25,096 nt of DNA from DASVAL01 sp035649575 (GCA_035649575.1 DASRJH010000237.1:1-25096), one strand, 5' to 3'. Counted from the first letter of the stretch, positions 8,094-16,727 are shown. The notes: generated by a model not told the origin, from the sequence alone. Program-made: numbers and translations.

Positions 8094-9338
8094 CGCCGGC
8101 AGCTCGGCGCGCGCGAACGCGAACGCGAGTCCGTCCTCGACGGCGGCGAACTGACCCTGCTGGCTGCGGCTGCTCAGCACGACGCACTGCACAGCGGGAT
8201 CGTTCGCCTGCTGCAGCAGCTGCTCCGCCGAAAAGTGGCGCGGCGCCGGCGGCCTCCGGCCGGCGAACCACGCGACGCGCATCAGGTCGGTGACGAGCGC
8301 CGCGTCGGGCGGCAGCCGCCGCGCGAGCCAGCGGCCGACCTCGACCTCGGCGGCGCGGTTGCTGTCGCTGCCCGGCCACGCGAGCACGAGCCCGGCGGCG
8401 ACGGAGATCGCGAGCACGACGCGCCGCACGCGCAACGGCCAGCTCGCGAGTTCGCGGCTCGCGAGCGCGAGCACCGGCACCGCGCACGACAGGAAGAAGC
8501 GCTTGCGCACGACGAACGTCAGGATCGCGCCGGCCTGCAGCACGATCTGCACGGGCAGCGCCCAGGCGAGACCGCGGCAGTGCCGCAGCCCGACCAGCGC
8601 GAGCACCGACGCGAGGCCCAGCGACTCGACGAAGCAGAGCGGCAGCTCCGGCAGGTTGTGCAGCACGTCGCCGCGGTGCGGCAGATCGTCGCGCAGCTCG
8701 TGGAACGCGAGCATCGGCAGCGGGTCGAAGCTGTGGCCGGCGGCCGCGCGCAACAGGCCGAGCGCGAGCACCCCGCCGGCGGCGCCGACCAGCGTGCGCC
8801 AGGCACCGCGCGGTGCTGTGAGCACGTAGCTCGCTGCCAGCAGCAGCCCTTCCGGCCGGATCCAGTAGGCGGCTGCCGCGCACGCGCCGCACCACCACCA
8901 CCGCCGCCGCAGCCCCGCGATGGTGCCCCAAGCCATCGCCAGCAGGAACGGCGGCTCGCTGTAGACCTCGGCCGCGACGTTCAGCAGGTGCGGCGACCCG
9001 AGCAGCAGCAGCACCGCGGCCATGGGTGCTTGCGTGCCGGGAACGAGGTCGGCAGCGATGCGCGCAAGCGGCGCCGTGAGCAGCGCGAGGCACAGCGCGC
9101 CGGTGAAGACGCCGGCAGCCCACGGGTCGATGCCGAGTGCTATGAGCGGCGCCAGCAGCAGCGGGAAGCCCGGCGGGAACACCATCGACAGGGCGTCGCG
9201 CCACTCGCCGCGCGCGAACTGCTGCGCCATCCACATGTACGACGTGCCGTCGCCGGACGGCCCCGGCTCGCGCCACCCGAGCACGACCACCGCGACGAAC
9301 ACGCACGCACCGATCGGCAAGCGTGGGCGCGCCGTCAT
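8040..9338 (-). CDS. Membrane glycosyltransferase, PMT/GT39-like
   Basis: A 432-residue protein with a short cytoplasmic N-terminus, about nine membrane segments and a C-terminal soluble domain of roughly 100 residues. The first extracytoplasmic loop, REPGPSGDGTSYMWMAQQFA, has the acidic 'D..Y...A..F..G' pattern of the GT39/ArnT-like (PMT_2) superfamily, and VFPPGFPLLLAPLIAL and AAEVYSEPPFLLAMAW match the expected next loops (the latter with 'SEPP'). It probably uses a lipid-linked sugar donor at the outer face of the membrane. It starts 10 bases after the FAH-family gene ends, so it is the third gene of a minus-strand operon. Its 3' end overlaps the convergent GT87-like gene by 54 bases, and both C-termini look genuine. 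Subfamily and substrate are not resolved. Confidence 0.8.
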   Translation of the reverse strand: MTARPRLPIGACVFVAVVVLGWREPGPSGDGTSYMWMAQQFARGEWRDALSMVFPPGFPLLLAPLIALGIDPWAAGVFTGALCLALLTAPLARIAADLVPGTQAPMAAVLLLLGSPHLLNVAAEVYSEPPFLLAMAWGTIAGLRRRWWWCGACAAAAYWIRPEGLLLAASYVLTAPRGAWRTLVGAAGGVLALGLLRAAAGHSFDPLPMLAFHELRDDLPHRGDVLHNLPELPLCFVESLGLASVLALVGLRHCRGLAWALPVQIVLQAGAILTFVVRKRFFLSCAVPVLALASRELASWPLRVRRVVLAISVAAGLVLAWPGSDSNRAAEVEVGRWLARRLPPDAALVTDLMRVAWFAGRRPPAPRHFSAEQLLQQANDPAVQCVVLSSRSQQGQFAAVEDGLAFAFARAELPASLRGAADDRGIAVFLRR

Positions 9339-9348
9339 TCGCGTGCGC

Positions 9349-10245
9349 TCACCGCGCTTCTTCCTTCACGACCGGATTGCGCAGCACGCCGAGCTTCTCG
9401 ATCTCGACCTCCATCACGTCGCCGTCGACGACGGGTCCGACTCCCTCGGGCGTGCCTGTGGCCACGAGGTCGCCGGGCCGCAGCGTCGTGCACAGCGCCA
9501 TTGCGGCGAGTGCCTGCCCGATCGGGAACACCATTTCCTTCGTGCGCCCGTCCTGCTTCACGACGCCGTTCACGCGCATCGTGATGCGCAAGTCACCCGG
9601 ATCGATCGCATCGGCGGGAACCACGAACGGTCCGACCGGGCAGAAGGTGTCGAATGACTTGCTGCGCAGCCACGGATACTTCTGGTCGCGGTCGGTGCCC
9701 TGCAGCTTGCGCGCGGTCACGTCGTTGAGCGGCGTGTAGCCCGCGACGAGCGACGGCGCAGCGGCCGCGTCCACGTATTTCGCGCCGCGCGCGTCGGGGT
9801 CGTTGAAACCGAGCACGAGGCCGAGCTCCGCTTCGTGGTCGACGCGCGTATCGAGCCAGTGCGGGATCACGACGGCGGCGCCGTGCGGCACGAGCGTGTC
9901 GGGCAGCTTCGCGAAGAACATCGGCTCCTTCGGCGCCTCGGCGCCGAACTCGCGCGCGTGACTCGCGTAGTTCTTCGCGAGGCAGAGGATCTTGCCGGGC
10001 CGCGGCACGGGCAGCAGGAAACTGGCCGGTGCCGCCATCACCGTGGCGCGCTGCATGCGCCCTTGGAGGTCAGCCTGGTTCAGCAGGCCGCGCGCGAGTA
10101 GTTGGTGCACGTCGAGAGGCCCGAGGTCGAACCAGCGCTGCGTGTCGGGATCGACGGCGCCGACGTGCGCATTGGTGCCCTTGGCGAACCGGAACCAGGC
10201 GGCAACCGCCGGCAGTCGCAGCGGCTCGGTCAGGCTCAACGGCAC
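9349..10245 (-). CDS. Fumarylacetoacetate hydrolase family protein
   Basis: A 298-residue cytoplasmic enzyme of the FAH superfamily, whose members hydrolyse or isomerise acylpyruvate-type substrates using a divalent metal. Family landmarks in order: KILCLAKNYASHAREFG (85-101), EPMFFAKLPDTLV (107-119), metal ligands in DHEAELGLVLG (Glu138, Glu140) and PLNDVTAR (Asp175), WLRSKSFDTFCPVGP (192-206) and DLVATGTPEGVG (259-270). The N-terminal 80 residues form the usual cap-like lid. The start is a GTG at 10243-10245, overlapping the end of the preceding gene by 10 bases, with GGAGA just upstream, so translation is probably coupled. The pathway (aromatic catabolism, acylpyruvate or oxaloacetate decarboxylation) cannot be decided, and the neighbours, a secreted repeat protein and a glycosyltransferase, do not suggest one. 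Confidence 0.92.
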   Translation of the reverse strand: MPLSLTEPLRLPAVAAWFRFAKGTNAHVGAVDPDTQRWFDLGPLDVHQLLARGLLNQADLQGRMQRATVMAAPASFLLPVPRPGKILCLAKNYASHAREFGAEAPKEPMFFAKLPDTLVPHGAAVVIPHWLDTRVDHEAELGLVLGFNDPDARGAKYVDAAAAPSLVAGYTPLNDVTARKLQGTDRDQKYPWLRSKSFDTFCPVGPFVVPADAIDPGDLRITMRVNGVVKQDGRTKEMVFPIGQALAAMALCTTLRPGDLVATGTPEGVGPVVDGDVMEVEIEKLGVLRNPVVKEEAR

Positions 10246-12101
10246 TTCTCCAGGGCCGTCATCGCGTAGCAGGTGCAGAGCAGCGCCTTGTCCTCGTACC
10301 AGCGACCGTTCTTGCTGTTGACCCAGGTGCCGTCGGGCAGCTGGATCTCCTCGAGATGCGCGCGCAGCGCCTTCCGCCAGTTCACCTCGGCAGCCGGCAC
10401 GACCTTGCCGTCGCTGCCCGCGGCCTTCGCCGGGACAACGACGGTCTGCACGCCCGCGAGGTCGAGCGCCTGCGCGAGCACCATGTAGTAGTAGAACAGG
10501 CCCTGATACTTCACGTTCTCAGCCATCGCGGGATCCGCGCCCGGATTCACGGCCAGCGTCCAGTTCTCCTGGATCCACTTCACGGCGGCTTGCACGCGTG
10601 GATCGGTGCCTTTGAGGCCAGCCAGCGTGTAGGCCTTGAGCAGCGCGTAGGTCATCGAGCCGTAGCTGCGCGGCACCGACTTGCCGTCGGGCAGCACGTC
10701 GTAGCCGGCGTTGCTGTTGCCCGGGTAGTAGGAAGCGCCGCCGTTGTTGCCCGGAGTCGCGTCGAGCACCACACCCTCGCGGTCCGGATCGGGGACCTTG
10801 CCCGAGAAGTCGTTCACCGATTTCAGGTTCTGCGTGCGCTGCAGGAAGACGAGCGCCTTCTTGAACGCTTCGTGGTCCGCGGGCAGACCCGTCGCGCGCA
10901 GCGCTTCGAGCGAGAAGTGCAGGTTGCTGAGGTCGCCGCGCTGGCTGTTGCCGTAGCCGATCGAGCCGTAGTCGCGGTCGCTGCTCTTGTAGCCGCCGGA
11001 CTCGCAGTTCTGGAACCCGAGGATCGCGCGCTGCGCCTTGTCGAGTGCTTGCTTGTGGGCGGGGTCTTCGCGGCGCGTGAGTGCAGCGACGACGACGCAG
11101 GTCACGTAGTTCGGCGTCTGCTGGCCCCACGTTCCGTCCTCGTTCTGGCAGGCGAGGAGCCACTTGCTGCCCTTCTCGATCGCCGCCTGCTCGTCGGCCG
11201 TGCGCGTCGACTTCGGCTTGGTCTGCAGCGCGAGCAGCCCGAACCCCGTCAGACCCGGATCGGGGATCGGTTTGCCTTCGTACATGATCGAGAACACGCC
11301 GTCCTTCTGCTGCGACATGAGCCACTCGACCGCCTTCTGCTGGGCCTTCGAGAACACGGCCGCGGCGGCTGCGGGATCCTGGCCGCTGTCGAGCAGCTTG
11401 TTGGCGACCTGGCACGCCACCAATTGCACGAGCGCATCGGCCGCGGCTGCGCGATCGAGTCCGGCGGGATTCGCGAACCAAGCGCCGGTCTGTTCGGCCG
11501 CCTTCTTGGCGAGGTGCTGCGGGAACACATCGGCGCGCACTTGCCCGAGCACGGCGGAGGTAACGCTCTGGAACGTCGCCACGGGAGCCTTCTGGCCCTC
11601 CAGCCAGGTCTGGGCCTGTTCCACTTCGGCGTGGAACTGCTCGGGCTCGAGCACGACGCTGGTCAAGGCGTCGACGACCCACGCCGTGGTCTCGGCATCG
11701 CCGAAGCTGCCGTCGGACTTGCGGCTCTTGATCAGGAAGCCGACCGAGTCGGTCACACTCGGTACGTCGTTCGGGTAGTAGTAGCGCCGGTGGCACCGGG
11801 CCATGGCGGTCAGGATCTTGGCTGTTGCCAGAACCGAGCCGCCGAGCGACGGCAGCGACTGGGCCCTCGCCGTATCGCGCACGATGCCGACGAGCCGGTC
11901 GACCTCGTCCTTGTAGATCGTGCCCTTCTTGCGCGGCGACGCGGCGCCCTGCAGCGCGTGGAACGCCAGCGCAGGAGCCGCGCGGACGGGTGCAGCCACG
12001 AAAGACGCTTCTGCCCGCAGGGCCAGGCATCGCCCCGGAAGCGGGCCGAGCAGTTGGGACAAGGACAGGAATACGAGACTCCCGGAGAGGATCATGTTCA
12101 T
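10236..12101 (-). CDS. Secreted prenyltransferase/squalene-oxidase repeat protein
   Basis: A 621-residue exported protein. MNMILSGSLVFLSLSQLLGP is an N-terminal signal sequence, and no later membrane segment is obvious. The body is built of alpha-alpha barrel repeats of the terpenoid-cyclase/protein-prenyltransferase fold, with QW-like motifs 'Q..DG.W' or near relatives: SRKSDGSFGDAETTAW (126-141), SQQKDGVF (263-270), CQNEDGTWGQQ (318-328) and IQLPDGTWVNSKNGRWYEDK (586-605). The DxDD acid motif of squalene-hopene cyclases is not seen, so catalysis as a terpene cyclase is unlikely. A fold-based binding or structural role outside the cytoplasm is inferred, as for many similar planctomycetal proteins. 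In-frame codons up to 12143 are possible, but the signal sequence supports 12101. It is the first gene of an operon with the FAH-family and GT39-like genes. Confidence 0.84.
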   Translation of the reverse strand: MNMILSGSLVFLSLSQLLGPLPGRCLALRAEASFVAAPVRAAPALAFHALQGAASPRKKGTIYKDEVDRLVGIVRDTARAQSLPSLGGSVLATAKILTAMARCHRRYYYPNDVPSVTDSVGFLIKSRKSDGSFGDAETTAWVVDALTSVVLEPEQFHAEVEQAQTWLEGQKAPVATFQSVTSAVLGQVRADVFPQHLAKKAAEQTGAWFANPAGLDRAAAADALVQLVACQVANKLLDSGQDPAAAAAVFSKAQQKAVEWLMSQQKDGVFSIMYEGKPIPDPGLTGFGLLALQTKPKSTRTADEQAAIEKGSKWLLACQNEDGTWGQQTPNYVTCVVVAALTRREDPAHKQALDKAQRAILGFQNCESGGYKSSDRDYGSIGYGNSQRGDLSNLHFSLEALRATGLPADHEAFKKALVFLQRTQNLKSVNDFSGKVPDPDREGVVLDATPGNNGGASYYPGNSNAGYDVLPDGKSVPRSYGSMTYALLKAYTLAGLKGTDPRVQAAVKWIQENWTLAVNPGADPAMAENVKYQGLFYYYMVLAQALDLAGVQTVVVPAKAAGSDGKVVPAAEVNWRKALRAHLEEIQLPDGTWVNSKNGRWYEDKALLCTCYAMTALEKCR

Positions 12102-12249
12102 GACGCTGGCTGGCAGGTTAGATGCCGCCCGATCGGGCACCAAACGGATTCAGGCAGGCGCGGTTCAGAACAGGATGGCCATCGTCCTCGCGGCGCCAAC
12201 ATCTGCGCCGTAGCGCTGCTGCGCGAGGGCGGTATCCTTCCGCGGCCCC

Positions 12250-13014
12250 ATGTTCCGCAACCGGTCCGTCTCGCTCGTGATCCCCGCCTACAACGAGGAG
12301 GCGACGATCCGGCAAGTGGTCGAGGAGTTCCGGCAAGAGCCGCACCTCGACGAAGTGCTCGTCGTCGACAACAACTGCAGCGATCGCACGGCCGAGTTCG
12401 CGCGTGCCGCGGGCGCCCGCGTGATCGCGGAGAGCCGGCCCGGTTATGGTTCGGCCCTGATGGCTGGCATGACCGGCGCGTCGGGCGAGATCCTCGTACT
12501 GGTCGAAGCCGATGGCAGTTTCCGCGCGCGCGACGTCGAGAAGCTGCTCGTCTACCTCGACGACGCCGGCATGGTCATGGGAACCCGCACGACGCGGCAG
12601 ATGGTCCAGCAGGGCGCGAACATGCGGTCCTTCCTGCGGTGGGGCAACGTGTTCATGGCGAAGTTCCTGCAGCTGTGCTGGCTGCGGCCGTCGGAGCCGC
12701 GCTTCACCGACGTCGGCTGCACGTTCCGCGCGCTGACGCGCCAGACCTTCCAACTCATCCGCGGCCGGCTGCGCGAGAGCGGGCCCGCGTTCTCGCCCGA
12801 GATGATGTGTGCGGCGCTGCAGGAGCGGTGCCGCGTGATCGAAGTGCCGGTCACGTACAGCCCGCGCATGGGCGGCGAGTCGAAGCACTCGGACACGTTC
12901 GGGCGGCAAGCACGGACTGCCTGGAAGATGTTCCGCACGATCTGTCGCAAGCGTTTCCTCGAGCGTGGTGCGCCGATCAGCTCGCAGTCCGCGGGGCTCG
13001 CCGAACCACGATGA
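12250..13014 (+). CDS. GT2 family glycosyltransferase, DPM1-like
   Basis: A 254-residue soluble GT-A enzyme. The nucleotide-sugar-binding start VSLVIPAYNEEATI (7-20) is followed by VLVVDNNCSDRTAEFA (37-51), an acidic metal-binding segment LVEADGSFRARD (84-95), and a TDVGCTFRALTR acceptor-region motif (153-164) as in dolichol- or polyprenyl-phosphate sugar synthases. No C-terminal membrane segments are present, so it resembles the DPM1-type catalytic core alone. It probably makes a lipid-linked or surface-glycan sugar using a UDP- or GDP-sugar. It diverges from the prenyltransferase-repeat gene across 148 bases. Its stop TGA overlaps the ATG of the methyltransferase (ATGA), indicating translational coupling. 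Two neighbouring membrane glycosyltransferases could use a polyprenyl-phosphate sugar made here; that link is an inference. Confidence 0.92.
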   Translation: MFRNRSVSLVIPAYNEEATIRQVVEEFRQEPHLDEVLVVDNNCSDRTAEFARAAGARVIAESRPGYGSALMAGMTGASGEILVLVEADGSFRARDVEKLLVYLDDAGMVMGTRTTRQMVQQGANMRSFLRWGNVFMAKFLQLCWLRPSEPRFTDVGCTFRALTRQTFQLIRGRLRESGPAFSPEMMCAALQERCRVIEVPVTYSPRMGGESKHSDTFGRQARTAWKMFRTICRKRFLERGAPISSQSAGLAEPR

Positions 13015-13970
13015 GTGCTTCCGGCACGCCGATGCCGCCGCCGGCGTCCGCGGCGATCGACACCTGCCAGCTGTGCGGCAGCGGGGCGCGCACGCTGAAG
13101 TTCCGCGACGGGCCTTTCTCCGTGTTCACGTGCAGCGGCTGTGGGCTCGTCTACGTGACGCCGCGGCTGCAAGGCCAGACGCTGATCGACGTGTATGGCG
13201 AGGACTACTGGAAGAGCGAGAACCCGGGACAGCGCGGTTACGCGGACTACTCGCGCGAGTCGTCGCTCTACCTGCGCACGTTCGAGAGGCGCATGGAATT
13301 CGTCGACCGCTGGCTACCCGCGAAATCGCGCGTGCTCGACGTCGGGTGCGCGGCTGGCTACTTCCTGCGCGTCGCGCAGAAGCGCGGGCACGACGTGCAC
13401 GGCGTCGAGCCTTCGCAGGCCATTGCCGCACAGGCCGTCGCCGCACTCGGCAACGAACGCATCCACGTCGGCACGCTCGAGACCGCGGTCGTGGAGAAGA
13501 ACTACGAGCCGCGGTCGTTCGACCTCGTCACGTTGTGGGACGTGCTCGAACACGTTCCCGAACCCCAGGCCCTGCTGCGCGCGATCCGCGTCTTGCTGAA
13601 GCCTTCCGGCCGCCTGCTGCTCGAAACCCAGAACGTGAGTTCGGTCCTGGCCCGCGTGCTGGGCCGTCGCTGGCATCACTACAAACACGACGAGCACCTC
13701 TACCACTTCAGCCCGCGGACGATCCGGATCCTGCTCTCGGACTGCGGCTTCCGCGTGTTGGACCTGCGATCCACGTTCGCCGGCAAATACGTCTCGCTCG
13801 GCTTCGTGGCGGAACGCGCGGGCAGGCTCGGCCGCATCGCCGGACTGCTGGCCAGCCCGCTCGCGCTGCTGAAGGGTTGCAGCCTCTACGTGAACCCCCG
13901 CGACGAGCTCATCGTCGTCGCCGAGCCCATCGCGCTCGCCCCGACCGGGGACGCCGCGTTGCGGCGATGA
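13011..13970 (+). CDS. Zinc-ribbon class I SAM-dependent methyltransferase
   Basis: A 319-residue methyltransferase of the Methyltransf_23 type. An N-terminal zinc ribbon has Cys pairs CQLC (19, 22) and CSGC (41, 44), then the GLVYVTPR segment that commonly joins it to the catalytic domain. Motif I for SAM binding is VLDVGCAAGYFL (108-119), the acidic residue ending the next strand lies in GVEPSQ (131-136), and the motif IV region reads LWDVLEHVPEP. Later YKHDEHLYHFSPRTIRILL matches the typical 'H..fS..sl..ll' segment. Such enzymes often modify sugars or lipids in surface-glycan clusters, which fits its coupling to the upstream GT2 gene. It ends three bases before the stop of the convergent PpiD-like gene, with no room for a terminator. 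The methyl acceptor is unknown. Confidence 0.92.
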   Translation: MSASGTPMPPPASAAIDTCQLCGSGARTLKFRDGPFSVFTCSGCGLVYVTPRLQGQTLIDVYGEDYWKSENPGQRGYADYSRESSLYLRTFERRMEFVDRWLPAKSRVLDVGCAAGYFLRVAQKRGHDVHGVEPSQAIAAQAVAALGNERIHVGTLETAVVEKNYEPRSFDLVTLWDVLEHVPEPQALLRAIRVLLKPSGRLLLETQNVSSVLARVLGRRWHHYKHDEHLYHFSPRTIRILLSDCGFRVLDLRSTFAGKYVSLGFVAERAGRLGRIAGLLASPLALLKGCSLYVNPRDELIVVAEPIALAPTGDAALRR

Positions 13971-13973
13971 CGA

Positions 13974-16370
13974 CTACTTGGCGGCAGACTTGACGTCAGC
14001 GCTGTCTGCTCCGGGGCGCTTCAGCTCGTAGCGGCTCTCGAGAGCCTTCAGCGTGAACGCCTGCTGGTAGGCCTTCCCGGCCTGCATGTCGGCGAAGCTG
14101 TTGCCGTAGGTGCCCGACCGCAGCGCTTCGAACTCGCGTCGTGTGACGTCGGCAGCGGTGGCCGGCTCGACCTTCGCGCAGGTGGCCACGTGCATGCGTC
14201 GGTTCGTGCTGTCGACGAGCACATCGGTCGTTTCATCCACCTTGATCTGCGACTGGCTGCGGAACAGGAAGACGACCGTGGGATCGTAGGTCTTGTCGAA
14301 CCGCGGCCGCTCCTGCAGGTCGCGCAGGTAGGGCCCGATCGTCGTCACTGTGAACCCGGCTTCGGCCGCGGCTTCCTCGAGCACCTGGCCATAGATCTTC
14401 TTGGCCTCGGTGGCGATCTCGGCGTCGATCTCCTTGCCGATCTGGGCCTCGAAGTCCTTGCGGCGCTGCTCCTTGCCGGCCAGCTGCGCATTGAGACTGT
14501 CGAGCTTCTGCTGCCAGCCCGCTTTCGCTTGCGTGCCGAGTTTCGGCGTGGCGAGCCGCGCCGTGGCCTCCGCGATGTCAGCCTCGGTAGCCTTCACCCA
14601 TTCGTTGAATCTCTCGTCGACGCGGCTCTGCCGCTTGCCATCGATCTCGGCGACCTTCTCGGGCATCTTCGCCTTGCCGAGGCGCAGCAGCGCAGCCTCC
14701 ATGGCCTTCTTCTTCTCCACGCCCTCGTTCTTGGCTTGCTCGGTCCAGTAGGCGCCTTCGAGCAAGGGCTTCAGGTCCTTGTCCCATGACTTCAGCGGAC
14801 GCGGGTCCACGTCGGTTGCCTGGCAGAGCAGCACGGCCTCCGTCGTGCGACCGGGGCTGTAACACAGATCACCCTTGTTCTCGAAGTGATTGTTCGCCGC
14901 CGTGGCCCACTGCCCGAGCCCGAACTCCTTGAGGTCCTTCAACTCGTCGCCGTTCTTGAGCTCGGTCGTGGGCTTCCACACGAAGCCCTTCTTGTCCTTC
15001 GTCAATTCGCCGAACGCCTTCTCGAGGTCCCATTCCGCGCGCGCTGTTTTGAGCGCAGTCTCCGCCTCCGTGACCGCTCGCTTCTTCGCATCGACGACCT
15101 CGCTGGTCTGGGACACGTCGTCCTGCAGCCTGGTCAGTTCTTTCTGCAACGCCTCGTGGGCTTGCTTGAGCGTGGCGTCCTCGGGCTTCTGCTCGAGCTC
15201 CTGCTTCTTCAATGCGACTTCCCTCTCCTTGTTCGCGACCTGCGCCTTGAGCTCCCCCACGGTGCGCTCCGCTTCCGCCGATGCGGCCTGCGTGCGGCCC
15301 AATTCGTCGTTCTGGGGCTTCAGCGCCTCGGTCTGCTTCTGGCGCAGCGTGTCGAGCAGGTGCTTCATGACCTTCTCGGCTTGCAGGAGCCGCGTGAGCT
15401 CGGCCTTCACGTCCGCGTCCTCAAGCGGCTTGTATTCGTCCTTGCCGTCGATCTTGAAGCGCTCGCGCTCCTGGTGGTAGGCGCTTTTGAGCTCTTCGTC
15501 GCCAACCGTGAAGTCCTTCAGCACATCGGCCTGCCACTGCGCCGGATCGAACTGGTCCGGGGCCAGCAGCAACGCCGCGAGGTTCAGCTTCCAGCGCGGC
15601 TTGTCGTAGACCTGGAGGCGGTACTTCTCGGTCTCGGTCTTGACCTCCATCCATTTCCGGAGGTCGTCGTCCGACATCGTGCGGGCTGCCTTGAGCCGCG
15701 TCTCGGCGGCCACCTCGTCGTACGTGGCGACCTTCAACGTGATCTTCTCGCGGTCTGTCAGCACCTGCTGCAGCACGTTCGCATCCGAGGTGTCGAGCAC
15801 GAGCGTCTGCAGCCGCACATACGCGCCGATGCGCATGGCTTCGGCAACCACTTCGCGAAACTGCGCGAGCGACTGGAAGCCCGCGTTGCGCGCCAGCTTC
15901 GACGCACTCTCGATCTTGAGAGCGTCCACCGTCGCCTTGATCGCGTGGTCGACGTCGAGCAGGGACGGCTCGATGCCTTCCGCGATCGCGGCCCGACGCA
16001 GGATGGCCAGCACATCGTTCAGATCCGTCCGGTTCTCCTCGCCGGCGCTGATCGGCGGCAGCACGGCAAACAGCAGGCCGTTGCCGATGTTGTGCTCGAT
16101 CAAGCGCCCGATCTGGTAGTCGGCGGGCTGCAGCTGGATCCGATGACCGCCGACGACGATCGACGCCATCGGAAGCGGGCCCCTGAACAGCTCGTGCACC
16201 ACGCTGAGAAGCGGCCCCGTGATCGAGAAGGTCAGGAGCGTGAAGAAGCCGGCCGTGTAGAGCAGCTTCTTCTGGTGCCGGCGAAAGAAGCCGTAGACGC
16301 TGCGGTTTTCGTCGAAGTGGGCGTCGGGAGGCTTGGCCGGGACCGGCGCGTGTGCGGATTGGGTCGCCAT
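13974..16370 (-). CDS. Membrane-anchored PpiD/SurA-like chaperone-type protein
   Basis: A 798-residue protein with a cytoplasmic tail of about 35 residues, one membrane segment (about 36-58, TAGFFTLLTFSITGPLLSVV) and a large exported part. The order resembles PpiD/SurA-like proteins: a small beta start (ASIVVGGHRIQL), a SurA-N-like helical region to about 300 including PDQFDPAQW and ELKSAYHQERERFK, a coiled coil (about 330-450), a compact region 455-545, a second coiled coil (about 580-670) and a C-terminal domain. I cannot find a clear parvulin (PPIase) active-site block, so catalytic activity is doubtful and a holdase role in envelope protein folding is inferred. The ATG at 16370 is chosen; the frame is open to 16424. 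It follows a Trm112-like gene on the same strand and meets the methyltransferase tail to tail. Confidence 0.72.
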   Translation of the reverse strand: MATQSAHAPVPAKPPDAHFDENRSVYGFFRRHQKKLLYTAGFFTLLTFSITGPLLSVVHELFRGPLPMASIVVGGHRIQLQPADYQIGRLIEHNIGNGLLFAVLPPISAGEENRTDLNDVLAILRRAAIAEGIEPSLLDVDHAIKATVDALKIESASKLARNAGFQSLAQFREVVAEAMRIGAYVRLQTLVLDTSDANVLQQVLTDREKITLKVATYDEVAAETRLKAARTMSDDDLRKWMEVKTETEKYRLQVYDKPRWKLNLAALLLAPDQFDPAQWQADVLKDFTVGDEELKSAYHQERERFKIDGKDEYKPLEDADVKAELTRLLQAEKVMKHLLDTLRQKQTEALKPQNDELGRTQAASAEAERTVGELKAQVANKEREVALKKQELEQKPEDATLKQAHEALQKELTRLQDDVSQTSEVVDAKKRAVTEAETALKTARAEWDLEKAFGELTKDKKGFVWKPTTELKNGDELKDLKEFGLGQWATAANNHFENKGDLCYSPGRTTEAVLLCQATDVDPRPLKSWDKDLKPLLEGAYWTEQAKNEGVEKKKAMEAALLRLGKAKMPEKVAEIDGKRQSRVDERFNEWVKATEADIAEATARLATPKLGTQAKAGWQQKLDSLNAQLAGKEQRRKDFEAQIGKEIDAEIATEAKKIYGQVLEEAAAEAGFTVTTIGPYLRDLQERPRFDKTYDPTVVFLFRSQSQIKVDETTDVLVDSTNRRMHVATCAKVEPATAADVTRREFEALRSGTYGNSFADMQAGKAYQQAFTLKALESRYELKRPGADSADVKSAAK

Positions 16371-16441
16371 GGACGTGGGGTGCGGAAGGATACTGGTTCT
16401 GGGCAGCCGGAGGTGCGGTGCCATCGAAAAGGCAGGAACAA

Positions 16442-16702
16442 TCAGCCCGAGGCCGGATGCAGCAGCACGGCTTCGGCTGTCAGCAGGATGGGGATCCCAT
16501 CTAGGATGGGGTAGAACGCCGCGCCATCGGCCGTCACGAGGCCCTCGCTCACCGGAGTGACCACGGCCGTGCCGCCGCGGTTCCTGGCCGTTCCAGCTGC
16601 GACGGCCTGGTTTACCTTGGTCAGCTCGTCGGCCGTGGCCATCCGCAGCGGCTGCTTGGTGCCGGGGCAGACGAGCATGCGCAGGAACGTCGGGTCGATC
16701 AT
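16442..16702 (-). CDS. Trm112-like small protein
   Basis: An 86-residue protein of the Trm112/YcaR family (COG2835). It begins MIDPTFLRMLVCPGTKQPLR, matching the family's 'LL.iLvCP.ck..L', and ends with AFYPILDGIPILLTAEAVLL, matching '..yPi.dgIPvlL..EA'. In eukaryotes and archaea Trm112 activates methyltransferases; the bacterial short forms are poorly studied. Only one cysteine (Cys12) remains of the four zinc ligands of the archetype, and the middle region carries an insertion of about 20 residues. Zinc binding is thus doubtful. It lies 25 bases downstream of the tRNA-Lys CCA end on the same strand, and 71 bases before the PpiD-like gene. Confidence 0.8.
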   Translation of the reverse strand: MIDPTFLRMLVCPGTKQPLRMATADELTKVNQAVAAGTARNRGGTAVVTPVSEGLVTADGAAFYPILDGIPILLTAEAVLLHPASG

Positions 16703-16727
16703 GGGCGGCTACGGGGGCCAGCAGGAC

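Noticed and set aside
10236..12101. Assignment as an active squalene-hopene cyclase
   Set aside because: It has a signal sequence and QW-like motifs but no DxDD catalytic motif, and no hpn-type genes are nearby.
10029..12960. N-terminal part of a 1313-codon plus-strand open frame
   Set aside because: Only the last 319 codons, from 13011, are the methyltransferase. The rest lies antisense to the FAH-family and prenyltransferase-repeat genes or out of frame with the GT2 gene.
14886..16514. Leu/Arg-rich 542-codon plus-strand open frame
   Set aside because: It is the complement of the coiled-coil part of the PpiD-like gene; the Leu/Glu-like periodicity is a mirror of that coiled coil.
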